Shown here: positions 28,850-37,123 of the stretch, in pieces
Layout of the letters: the number at the start of each line of letters is the position of its first letter
Numbering within the stretch: position 1 is the stretch's first letter
NCBI RefSeq assembly: GCF_038811545.1
Contig: NZ_CP133319.1
Coordinates: 1 to 64,000 of the forward strand
DNA length: 64,000 nucleotides
Reading direction: 5' to 3'
DNA from: Rhodoligotrophos sp. CJ14
GTDB lineage: Bacteria; Pseudomonadota; Alphaproteobacteria; Rhizobiales; Im1
Position numbers and translations under genes: made by a program
Notes under the pieces: model-generated
Told to the model about the DNA's origin: nothing
What the model saw: only the letters and a program-made list of their open reading frames with translations
Database searches by the model: none

Positions 28850-30028
28850 ATGAGCATTGAACGTCCGTTTCGCAGCTTCTTCATGGGAGGCTTTGAGTGT
28901 TCCACGCACCGGCGTGGCGACGGAAATCGCCTGGATCTCCTGGCCGCGACCGCCCATGACCGGTTGGCTGAGGCTGACTACCGCCAGCTTCGCACCCTTG
29001 GTCTGCGCACGATCCGTGACGGCTTGCGCTGGCATCTGATCGAGGCGACGCCCGGGCATTATGACTGGTCGAGCTTTCTGCCCATGCTCCGCGCCTCCCG
29101 GAACGAGGGCATGCAGGTCATTTGGGATCTCTGCCATTATGGCTGGCCGGATGACATCGATATCTTCTCGCCAGCTTTCGTGACCCGCTTCGCCCGGTTC
29201 GCGCGTGAGGTGGCGCGCGTCATTGGTTCAGAAAGCGACGATGTCCCTTATTTCTGCCCGGTGAACGAGATGTCGTTCTGGGCCTGGGCCGGCGGTGAAG
29301 TGGCGCGGATGAATCCGGGCACCAAGGGCCGCGGCGGTGAGCTGAAGCGGCAGCTCGTGCGTGCCAGCATTGCCGCGATTGAAGCGATCCGCGATGTTGA
29401 GCCACGTGCCCGCTTTCTCTATGCCGAACCGGCGATCCACGTGACCACATATTCCAGCCAGCGGAAGAGCCGTGAGGCTGCTGAATCTTATCGGCTTTCC
29501 CAATATGAGGCCTTCGATCTCCTGGCAGGACGCCTCGAGCCCGAGCTTGGCGGCAGGCCCGATTATCTCGACATCATCGGTGTGAATTTCTATCCCGAGA
29601 ACCAATGGCTCGATGGCGGCCCGACAATTCCATTTGGGCATCATTCCTTTCGGCCCTTCCGCGAAATGCTGACCGAGGTTCATGAGCGCTATGGCCGTCC
29701 CGTCCTCGTGTCCGAGACCGGGGCTGAGGGTAGCGCCAGGGCCTCTTGGCTTCATTATATCGGCGCCGAGGTCCGCGCGGCACTGGCGAGCAATGTGCCG
29801 GTGCTCGGCATTTGCCTCTACCCCGTGCTCGACTATCCCGGCTGGGACAATGACCGCTGTTGCGAGGTCGGCCTTTTCAGCATGCCTGATCCGACCGGGC
29901 GGCGGCTGCTCTGCGAAGCCTTTGCCGAGGAACTCGAGCGCCAGCAACTCCTGATCGAGGCGGTGCGGCAGCCTCTCACCATGCCCCGTTCGCGCGGACC
30001 GCTCAAATTGGTGGCGGACAATGACTGA
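28850..30028 (+). CDS. GH1-like (clan GH-A) glycoside hydrolase
   Basis: This is probably a retaining beta-glycosidase or a related TIM-barrel protein. Acid/base candidate E140 lies in PVNEMSFW, and nucleophile candidate E289 in VSETGAEG. The C-terminal YPVLDYPGWDNDRCCEVGLF segment resembles GH1 proteins. At 392 residues it is shorter than classical GH1 (about 450), and the distance between catalytic glutamates is also shorter. No signal peptide is seen, so it is cytosolic. It overlaps the ABC exporter gene by 8 bases, implying joint function in making or trimming an exported glycan. Confidence 0.75.
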   Translation: MSIERPFRSFFMGGFECSTHRRGDGNRLDLLAATAHDRLAEADYRQLRTLGLRTIRDGLRWHLIEATPGHYDWSSFLPMLRASRNEGMQVIWDLCHYGWPDDIDIFSPAFVTRFARFAREVARVIGSESDDVPYFCPVNEMSFWAWAGGEVARMNPGTKGRGGELKRQLVRASIAAIEAIRDVEPRARFLYAEPAIHVTTYSSQRKSREAAESYRLSQYEAFDLLAGRLEPELGGRPDYLDIIGVNFYPENQWLDGGPTIPFGHHSFRPFREMLTEVHERYGRPVLVSETGAEGSARASWLHYIGAEVRAALASNVPVLGICLYPVLDYPGWDNDRCCEVGLFSMPDPTGRRLLCEAFAEELERQQLLIEAVRQPLTMPRSRGPLKLVADND

Positions 30029-31916
30029 TACTGCAACCGCACTTCGGACCACGGGGATCAGCGCGCGCGCGCCCGAAAGCGGCGCGCCGAAGTCTGAGCA
30101 GCCCCGGTTTCTCGCAAGCCCCTATGCCTTCGTGCGGCACTATCTTGCCAAGTGGCGCTGGTCCTTCCTTGCGCTCGGCCTTCTCGTTGTCGCGGCGGCA
30201 TCCTGCGCGGTTGCCGTGCAATACGAGATGAAACTGCTCATCGATGCCATGGCCGTTGGGCCGCAAGGTGATCACCGCGCAGTCTGGACGGCGCTTGCCG
30301 GCTTCATCGGACTGATTGCGGCTGAAAGCCTGTTGTGGCGATCAAGCGGGTGGCTCGGCGCGCGCACCACCATAGGTGTGGGCGTCGATATGCGCCTCGA
30401 CCTGTTCGACCATCTCAGCGCACAGCCGATGCGCTATTTCACCGAGAACCTCGCGGGCTCTCTCGGCCAGCGCATTACCGCGACCGCCGGCAATTTCGGC
30501 GCTCTCTCCAACACCATCATCTGGCGGATCGCGCCGCCCACCATCGATTTTCTCGGGGCCATCGTGGTTTTCTCCACGATCGATTGGCGCATGGCCGTGG
30601 CGCTGGGCGTCTTTGTCATTGTGGTCACGACCGGATTGATCCTGTTTGGCGAGCGGGGAAGGCCCTTGCACCGCGCTTACGCCGCCCAATCCGGCGAAGC
30701 CGCCGGAGAGCTCACCGACGTCATTTCGAACATGTGGGCGGTGAAGGCCTTTTCCGCCCGCCTGCGCGAGCGCTATCGACTGACAGATCGGTTCACGACC
30801 GAGGCAGGCGTTCAGCGCTCGAGCTGGATGTATATGGAAAAGACCCGGCTCATTTATGACGTTGTCCTATGGGCTATGGCTGGGGGCATGCTGAGCTGGG
30901 CGCTCTATCGCTGGGCCGATGGGGCGATCACCACGGGCGACGTGGTGGTCGTCAGCGCGCTGACCTTCCGCATTCTCCACGGGGCGCGCGACCTTTCCCT
31001 GTCCCTCGTCGATATGGTCCAGCAATTCGGTTATATCGAGGATACGCTGAGGGTGATAGGCCAGCGCCCCACGGTGATCGATGATCCCAAGCATCGGGCG
31101 CTTCGCCCGGCAGTCGGCGCGATCGAGCTGCGCAAGGTGAGCTTCACCTACGGCAATGAGGGTCATGACGCGGTTCATGATCTCAACCTCTTCATCCCCG
31201 GCGGACAGAAAGTCGGCATCGTCGGCCCCTCCGGCGCAGGCAAGTCGACGCTTCTCGCGCTGATCCAGCGTCTCTATGACGTGCAGCACGGCGACATCCT
31301 CATTGACGGCCAGTCGATCCGCGCCGTCACCCAGGACAGCCTGCGCCATACGCTCGCTGTGGTCCCGCAGGAGATTAGCCTCTTCCACCGCAGCATTATG
31401 GAGAATATCCGCTTTGGGCGGCCCGATGCGACGGATGAGGAAGTCTATGCCGCGGCCCGTGCCGCCAATTGCGAGCGCTTCATTCGCAAGCTTCCTGACG
31501 GCTACGACACCATTGTCGGCGAGCGCGGCACCAAGCTCTCTGGCGGCCAGCGCCAGCGGGTCGGCATTGCGCGCGCCTTCCTCAAGAACGCGCCGATCAT
31601 CATCCTGGATGAGGCTACCTCCGCCCTCGATACCGAGTCCGAGATCGAGATCCAGAAGGCGCTCATCGAGCTGATGGAGGACCGCACCGTCATTGCGGTG
31701 GCACATCGCCTGTCCACCATCGCCGCCTTCGACCGGGTGCTTGTCATGTGGGATGGTCGCATCGTCGAGGATGGCGAGGCCTCCGCGCTTCGGCGCCAAG
31801 GCGGCCTATTCGAGCGCATGTGGCGCCTGCAGGCCGAAGGTTTACCCGGCGATAGCCTCGCGGCGGGGCAGGGGCTTTGGCCGGCAGTCTCTATTGCGGG
31901 AGCGCCAGTCTCCTGA
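30021..31916 (+). CDS. ABC exporter, fused membrane and ATPase domains
   Basis: This is an inner-membrane half-transporter expected to work as a dimer. The 631 residues have a six-helix type I exporter domain (about residues 45-330), then an ATPase domain with Walker A GPSGAGKST (about 402-410), Q-loop VVPQEISLF, signature LSGGQRQR, Walker B IIILDEATSALD and H-loop AHRLS. Its position next to GH1-like, GT and glf genes suggests export of a glycan or glycolipid, in the manner of NdvA/MsbA relatives. A peptide or drug substrate is not excluded. The start overlaps the upstream gene by 8 bases. Confidence 0.92.
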   Translation: MTDTATALRTTGISARAPESGAPKSEQPRFLASPYAFVRHYLAKWRWSFLALGLLVVAAASCAVAVQYEMKLLIDAMAVGPQGDHRAVWTALAGFIGLIAAESLLWRSSGWLGARTTIGVGVDMRLDLFDHLSAQPMRYFTENLAGSLGQRITATAGNFGALSNTIIWRIAPPTIDFLGAIVVFSTIDWRMAVALGVFVIVVTTGLILFGERGRPLHRAYAAQSGEAAGELTDVISNMWAVKAFSARLRERYRLTDRFTTEAGVQRSSWMYMEKTRLIYDVVLWAMAGGMLSWALYRWADGAITTGDVVVVSALTFRILHGARDLSLSLVDMVQQFGYIEDTLRVIGQRPTVIDDPKHRALRPAVGAIELRKVSFTYGNEGHDAVHDLNLFIPGGQKVGIVGPSGAGKSTLLALIQRLYDVQHGDILIDGQSIRAVTQDSLRHTLAVVPQEISLFHRSIMENIRFGRPDATDEEVYAAARAANCERFIRKLPDGYDTIVGERGTKLSGGQRQRVGIARAFLKNAPIIILDEATSALDTESEIEIQKALIELMEDRTVIAVAHRLSTIAAFDRVLVMWDGRIVEDGEASALRRQGGLFERMWRLQAEGLPGDSLAAGQGLWPAVSIAGAPVS

Positions 31917-31943
31917 CGATTGGCTGGGGGCAGGTTGCCCTGG

Positions 31944-32924
31944 TCATCCGCCATCACTGTGGCTTCGGCTGTGGCTTCGCTGGGCCCCCTTATAGTGGCC
32001 GACCAGCTCGATGGGCTCGAGCCGCCGCGAGGACTTGCGTCCGATGAAGAACACGCCGCTTGCTCCATCCACCGAGAAGTCAGGCGGAATGATCGCATCC
32101 AAATATTGCGTCCAGAAGAACATGAGCTTGGCGACTTTTCCGGCTTTGACCGAGCGGAACAGGCTGCGCGCGAGATAGTCAGCCGACCACATGAATTGCA
32201 GGCCCGGCCCGCCGCTGGCCCCTGACGCGACCGCATCGAAATCCCGAAACAGATAACGATGCCCGCTTTCGGTGAAGCGGGTGAAATCATAGGCGCCCTC
32301 GTGCACCTGCTGCATGAAGGGCGTTTCGGCATAGACGAGCCCGCCCGGCTTGAGCACGCGCCAGATCTCCTCCACCACCCGTTGCGGTTCGACGACATGC
32401 TCGAGCACCGCCTGGATCACCACCGCATCGAAATGATTGGATGGCAGCGGCATCTGGTGCGCATCGGCGACGAACTGGATCAGCGGCGACCGATAGATGT
32501 CGAAGCTGAACAGCTTCAATCTCGGATGATCATAGAGCGGGGCCATGCCCTGGCCGATACTGCCGCCGCCTACGATGAGGACGGTGATGGGGTCGCTGAG
32601 CTGCTCCAACTCCTGGACCAGCATCTCGACATTCCGCCGGGTTGTTGGCTTCTGCGGCGAGAGAAGACGCTTGACCATAGCCGAGGCGCCGCGATAGCGC
32701 GGTCGCTCGATCACGCTTTCTGCGGCACTCGCCAGCACGTCGCGCTCGCTCAGGATCGAATGGCGAAAATCGATGAGGATAGGCAGCCCATCGATGATCG
32801 GATATTCGAGCGGCTCATCGCTATCGATCGAGCTCGCCACCAGCTTGTCGCCGATGCGCTCGAGAGGCGCACCGGTTTTAGGGCATCGCAGGATATCCAG
32901 GCATTCGGATGCACTTGCCAGCAT
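31944..32924 (-). CDS. SAM-dependent methyltransferase with Trm112-like N-terminus
   Basis: The 326 residues begin with a Trm112-like mini-domain (LRCPKTGAPLERIGDKL...YPIIDGLPIL, about residues 12-52), then a class I methyltransferase core. That core has motif I VLIVGGGSIGQG, post-I acid FSFDIYRS, AVLEHVVEPQRVVEEIWRVL and LKPGGLVYAETPF. Such proteins occur in surface-glycan loci and often methylate sugars or lipids; the substrate here is unknown. It converges on the ABC exporter (27-base gap) and lies 28 bases downstream of the response regulator gene. Confidence 0.85.
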   Translation of the reverse strand: MLASASECLDILRCPKTGAPLERIGDKLVASSIDSDEPLEYPIIDGLPILIDFRHSILSERDVLASAAESVIERPRYRGASAMVKRLLSPQKPTTRRNVEMLVQELEQLSDPITVLIVGGGSIGQGMAPLYDHPRLKLFSFDIYRSPLIQFVADAHQMPLPSNHFDAVVIQAVLEHVVEPQRVVEEIWRVLKPGGLVYAETPFMQQVHEGAYDFTRFTESGHRYLFRDFDAVASGASGGPGLQFMWSADYLARSLFRSVKAGKVAKLMFFWTQYLDAIIPPDFSVDGASGVFFIGRKSSRRLEPIELVGHYKGAQRSHSRSHSDGG

Positions 32925-32952
32925 GATCCCTTCCCCAGCGATCTGCTTAGCC

Positions 32953-33627
32953 TCAGCATTCGCAATCGTTCAGCCATCCCTGCGCAATTGCATAGCGCAC
33001 GATCTGTGCGCGCGAATGCAGCTGCAATTTTTCGGTCGCGCGCGCCTTATAGGTTTCGATGGACTTGATGCTGATATTCGCCCGCGCGGCGATTTCCTTG
33101 TTCGAATAGCCCAGCGCCACCATGCGAAGCACGTCCTGTTCACGCGGGGTAAGCTCGACCACGCCCGACGCCTTGCCATTCGTGGGGGTGCTTTCGACAG
33201 CGCTCGAGGTCATCTCCAGCGCCGTGGGCGGATCGAAGAACAGCCCGCCCAGCATGACCGAGCGCACCGCCTGCAGAAGATTTTCACCGGCCGAGCACTT
33301 CTGAACATAGCCCTTGGCGCCCGCCTGAAGTGCCCGCTGCACATAGGAGCGGGTGTGGTAAAGCGTCATGATGACGATGCGCGTACTGCTATGTTCACCG
33401 AGGATGCGCTCCGTGAGCTGCAACCCATTGATATCGGGAAGCGAGATATCGAGGATTGCGACATCGGGATTGGTTTGGTCGATCAGCGCCAGCGCGTCGG
33501 CGCCGGTGCCAGCATCGCCGACGCAGATGATCTCGTCCGATGTTGCCAGCAGCGCGCGGGCGCCGGCCACGACGACAGGGTGATCATCAACAATCACGGT
33601 GCGGATAGGTGTGGTCATCATGGTCAT
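32953..33627 (-). CDS. NarL/FixJ-type response regulator
   Basis: The 224 residues have an N-terminal receiver domain with acidic pocket D14-D15 and phosphoacceptor D60 (ILDISLPD), then a LuxR-type HTH (about residues 155-215, LTPREQDVLRMVALGYSNKE). The histidine kinase gene lies only 4 bases upstream, so the pair is co-transcribed and almost certainly cognate. Its position in the polysaccharide region suggests control of those genes, which is not proven by sequence. Confidence 0.93.
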   Translation of the reverse strand: MTMMTTPIRTVIVDDHPVVVAGARALLATSDEIICVGDAGTGADALALIDQTNPDVAILDISLPDINGLQLTERILGEHSSTRIVIMTLYHTRSYVQRALQAGAKGYVQKCSAGENLLQAVRSVMLGGLFFDPPTALEMTSSAVESTPTNGKASGVVELTPREQDVLRMVALGYSNKEIAARANISIKSIETYKARATEKLQLHSRAQIVRYAIAQGWLNDCEC

Positions 33628-33631
33628 CTCA

Positions 33632-34444
33632 CTACTGTTTGACTGCCGCCTCGGGCTTGATCAGAGGGATGACGGCGGTAAGCCGGGTTCCCTTCTCTTG
33701 GCGTGGCTTGATGGCGAAATGGCCGCCCAGCTTGGCCACACGGGCCAGCATCCCGGCAATGCCGGTATGCTGGTTTTCGGGACTGCGGGCCTTGTACTGG
33801 ATACTGTTGAAACCCGGCCCGTCGTCCTCGATTTCAACTTCAATCTCGTCAGCGGTCAGCCTGACGCGGACAGCCGCCTGGCTTGCTGTCGCTGCGTGCG
33901 CGGCGACATTGGTGAGTCCTTCCTGGACGATCCGGAAAATGGCCTCGGCGACTTCATCACTGGGAATGATCCCGGGCGTCAGCTGCCGATCGAAACGCGC
34001 TGGGATGCCAACCCACTTCTCCCACTGCGCCACCAGGCCGGAAAGCGTCTCCACCAGCTCTGACCCACTGGGGACACCGGCCTTCGCACCCTGGGAAATG
34101 TCGTGCAGCTCATTGCTGAGCTGTGTGAGAATTGCTCTGATCTCGGCGAAGCGCGCTGCAAGCGCGGGGTCATCACACTTTGCCTCCAGCGCCGACAGCT
34201 GGAGCATGACGGCTACGATATGCTGGCCAGAAAGATCATGGATATCGCGGGCAAGCTTTTCTCGCTCTGTCTCAGCTTGGGCCCGCACCTGCATGCGCTC
34301 CGCACTATGCGCAGTATGCATTGTGGCCTGTGTCGGGGATTTCGTCTCGTGATCGTCCTCATCCGGCCCTCGACATCGGCCAATTCCATCGGAATGAGGC
34401 AAACTCTTCCCGCCCCCGCCGGAGCGAGCGCCTTTTCTCGTCAT
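33632..34444 (-). CDS. Cytosolic sensor histidine kinase, HisKA_3 (NarX/DegS) type
   Basis: The 270 residues begin with about 45 polar residues, then a short coiled coil, the HisKA_3 phosphoacceptor helix (LARDIHDLSGQH, His about 69) and an HATPase domain (FRIVQEGLTNVAAHA N-box, EDDGPGF G1 box, GIAGMLARVAKLGG). No transmembrane segment, PAS or GAF domain is present, so the signal must be cytosolic or come through a partner protein. ATG 34444 has GGGAGGG upstream; a start at 34471 adds nine residues. It is followed by the response regulator. Confidence 0.88.
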   Translation of the reverse strand: MTRKGARSGGGGKSLPHSDGIGRCRGPDEDDHETKSPTQATMHTAHSAERMQVRAQAETEREKLARDIHDLSGQHIVAVMLQLSALEAKCDDPALAARFAEIRAILTQLSNELHDISQGAKAGVPSGSELVETLSGLVAQWEKWVGIPARFDRQLTPGIIPSDEVAEAIFRIVQEGLTNVAAHAATASQAAVRVRLTADEIEVEIEDDGPGFNSIQYKARSPENQHTGIAGMLARVAKLGGHFAIKPRQEKGTRLTAVIPLIKPEAAVKQ

Positions 34445-35102
34445 GCAAAACCCTCCCCAGAGTATTGGCACGCGGCGAGATGGACGTTTCTACACAGCCC
34501 TCCCTACCCCGATCATAACCCTCCAGACCGAGTGAGTAGGCGCCAACATGCGCTAAACATGCCAGTATTTCTACCATCAGTCAACAGAGTTTCTCATTTC
34601 TTACTTTTTGTTGCCACAATTGGATCTTGTAAAATCTTTGTTATATCCGGGAACTTCTGTGCCTGGTTGGATATTGATGGCGATTGTGGGGAACTCAATT
34701 CACCGCTGACTTACCGTTGAAGATGATCCGCGGTCGCGCGTTCATAATTGCGCGTCTATCGCCTTGTTTCGTCGTGAAGTTGGTCGCGGCTGCTTCTCGC
34801 CCGTCTGTGTTTCTCCGAGCCATACGGCTGAATCAGAACAGGGTGGCAAAGGCCCGTCCTCGGGCGCTCGCGATCTCGATACCCTAGAGCGGGCTTGTCC
34901 GACTGCCTGTCAGGCAGTGTTGTCAGCACTGTCAGGTTTTTAATCCCTACACCGTCGATAGGGGGTGCGCTACCGTTAGGCTGATGCTGAGAGCGGTCTG
35001 TCGATATACTTCGCACAATTCTCAATCGAGCAAACGGTTCTTGCGAATACTTTTGTGTGAAGCAGTAATTTCCGGTCCTGCTCGATCCGGGCTTGTGGCG
35101 AC
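34445..35102 (+). other. AT-richer intergenic region between divergent units
   Basis: This gap of about 660 bases separates the leftward kinase/regulator operon from the rightward glycosyltransferase operon. Composition is visibly richer in A+T than the neighbouring genes, especially 34560-34690. It contains only short frames without ribosome sites or recognisable families, so I see no gene. It should hold both promoters and a cluster of TGTCAG repeats near 34902-34935. An untranslated RNA is possible but unsupported. Confidence 0.6.
34902..34935 (+). promoter_or_regulatory. Perfect palindrome plus TGTCAG repeats, operator-like
   Basis: ACTGCCTG-T-CAGGCAGT (34902-34918) is a perfect 17-base palindrome. 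TGTCAG occurs three times, at 34908, 34921 and 34930, and CAGTG/CACTG (34915-34919 and 34927-34931) can form a competing hairpin ending next to GGTTTTT. The site lies about 165 bases upstream of the next rightward gene. It looks like a binding site for a dimeric regulator, with the NarL-type regulator nearby an obvious candidate, although a weak terminator or attenuator is an alternative. Confidence 0.45.
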
Positions 35103-36224
35103 ATGATCATGCACATCATCACGAACTATACAGCCAATGCCGGCGCCGAAGCTATGCTCTCCCGGCTGTTGAGCGTCTCGCAGACACCCGCGATCGTCAT
35201 TTCCCTCATGAACATTTCCGACCATCGGCGCCAGCGGACGGATCTGATCCGCTATGAGGCCCTTGGGATGCGCTCGCCCGCCGCTGCTGGTGTCACGCTG
35301 TGGCGTCTCTCCCGGATCATCGCGCGCACCGAGCCCGATCTGATCATCTGCTGGATGTACCACGCTTTGATTGCCGGGGTGCTCGCCGAGCGTTTGCGTC
35401 GGATTTTGCCTTTTCGTGGTGTGTTGACGGGCGAGCGATCAAAGGCCCGACCCATTCCGGTCTTCTGGAACGTACGGCAATCGCTCGATGATCCCGGCGC
35501 ACTGTCGCGGAGCACGCGGCTTGCGGTGGCGATCTCCAAACGGCTGTCCCATAAGGCGGCGGGCATCATCTTCAACTCGTCTCGCGCCTATGCCCTTCAT
35601 CGCAGCATAGGTTTCCGCAATCACAACATGGTGGTCATCCCGAACGGCTTCGAGCTGGCGAGTCCGCCCGCGTCAATCCAAGTCCGGCCGCAGCTCTTCG
35701 GCATTGCGGCGCGCTTTCACCGCCAGAAGGATCATGCGACCTTCTTTAGAGCCGCAGCGATCGTTCATCGCCAAAAGCCGGCGGCCCGCTTTGTGGCGGT
35801 CGGCGAAGGTCTCTCATCCGACAATCCCGAAATCCAGGCGCTCTTGGCCGAGGCTGGCCTGCCCGCGGAGGTGATCGACCTCCGCGGTGAGGTTGCCGAT
35901 ATGGATCCCTTTTATCGCGAGATCGACGTCCTGGTCCTGTCGTCACGCACCGAGGGCTTTCCCAACGTCGTGGCCGAGGCCATGGCCCATGGCAAACCCG
36001 TCATCACCACGGATGTGGGCGATGCCGCAGCAGTGGTCGGGGAAACGGGCATTGTCGTGCCGCCGGGCGATCCCTCGGCGCTCGCGCAAGCCATGTGCGG
36101 GATGGCCGACATCAGTCCATCCGACTATCGCCTCCTATCTCTCAGCGCACGTCGTCGCATAGAGGATCACTACTCCCTTCCTCAGATTGCGCGGCGATAT
36201 GAACTCTTCCTAGGCCATCCATGA
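35103..36224 (+). CDS. GT4-type glycosyltransferase
   Basis: This is a retaining GT-B transferase of 373 residues for polysaccharide assembly. The N-terminal acceptor domain starts MIMHIITNYTANAGAEAML. The C-terminal donor domain has FGIAARFHRQKDHATFFRAA and the E-x7-E motif in SRTEGFPNVVAEAMAHGKPVI. An alternative start is the ATG six bases downstream. It is the first gene of a three-gene overlapping unit with 36221 and 37120. Donor and acceptor are unknown. Confidence 0.88.
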   Translation: MIMHIITNYTANAGAEAMLSRLLSVSQTPAIVISLMNISDHRRQRTDLIRYEALGMRSPAAAGVTLWRLSRIIARTEPDLIICWMYHALIAGVLAERLRRILPFRGVLTGERSKARPIPVFWNVRQSLDDPGALSRSTRLAVAISKRLSHKAAGIIFNSSRAYALHRSIGFRNHNMVVIPNGFELASPPASIQVRPQLFGIAARFHRQKDHATFFRAAAIVHRQKPAARFVAVGEGLSSDNPEIQALLAEAGLPAEVIDLRGEVADMDPFYREIDVLVLSSRTEGFPNVVAEAMAHGKPVITTDVGDAAAVVGETGIVVPPGDPSALAQAMCGMADISPSDYRLLSLSARRRIEDHYSLPQIARRYELFLGHP

Positions 36225-37123
36225 GCACCGCCATGTTCCCATTCGGGCGTCCCACGGCGATGAGCCTGACCGCGACCCGTGTCTTCTCGAGCAATCCACC
36301 GCTCGATCTCACCCTCGAAAGCGCCTTCTTCTCTCGGCTGAAGATGCGCAATGGCACCTTCAAATTCACGAAGCCCTCGCGTTTTGCTGAGGTCGACCGG
36401 TGGCTTCTGCCATTTGCGAAAGATCGGATCGGGGCCGACAGCGCTGTTCTCGACATCGCGGCCTCAACCGCCCTCACCACGATCGAGCTGATGGACGCAC
36501 TTGCCGTGCAGGGCATGAGCCCGCGGCGCGTGATTGCGACGGATCTCTTTATCGATGCGCATTTGGTGGATGTGGCGCCCGGCATACGGGTCTTGTGTGA
36601 TCCCGATGGCTGGCCATTGCATTATGAGCTGGCGGGGTTCGGCATCAGGGCCTGGCGCCGCAGGCTGGACCTCATAACCCTTGCAGCCGTGCCCCTGATG
36701 CTCGCGCGCGCTGGCCTCGGACCGCGTCTGCGTCGCCTGATCGCCGAAGGGCGATCCCATCCCGTGCGCATGCAAAGCCGCGCGCTGTCGGGACGGAATA
36801 TCGAGCTTGTCGCCAACGACATCTTCGTAAGGGAGCCGCGCTTCGTTGGCGCCTTCGACTTCATCCGTGCCGCGAACATTCTCAATCTCGGCTATTTCGA
36901 TGAGCGCAGGCTGCGCACCGCCATCGCCAATATCCGTGCCTATTGCCGCGAACCCGGCGCGCTCGTCCTGATCGTGAGGACGGGCGATGCCCATCACGAT
37001 GGAACGCTGTTCGAGCTCGACAGAAGCGGAGGGTTCTCGGTTGTCGCCCGGCTTGGGCGCGGCGCGGAGATCGAGCCCCTTGTTCTCCAGGGAAACGTCA
37101 AGAGAGCAGGATGTTGTGAATGA
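36221..37123 (+). CDS. Methyltransferase-like protein with degenerate SAM motif
   Basis: The 300-residue cytosolic protein resembles class I or CheR-like methyltransferases: VLDIAASTALTTIELMDAL occupies the motif I position, VIATDLFID the acidic strand, and DFIRAANILNLGYFDERR the CheR-like motif IV/V. Motif I lacks the usual glycines (DxGxGxG), so SAM binding is doubtful. It overlaps the upstream glycosyltransferase and the downstream lyase gene by four bases each. It could be a modified O-methyltransferase or a non-catalytic partner of the polysaccharide enzymes. Confidence 0.55.
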   Translation: MSTAMFPFGRPTAMSLTATRVFSSNPPLDLTLESAFFSRLKMRNGTFKFTKPSRFAEVDRWLLPFAKDRIGADSAVLDIAASTALTTIELMDALAVQGMSPRRVIATDLFIDAHLVDVAPGIRVLCDPDGWPLHYELAGFGIRAWRRRLDLITLAAVPLMLARAGLGPRLRRLIAEGRSHPVRMQSRALSGRNIELVANDIFVREPRFVGAFDFIRAANILNLGYFDERRLRTAIANIRAYCREPGALVLIVRTGDAHHDGTLFELDRSGGFSVVARLGRGAEIEPLVLQGNVKRAGCCE

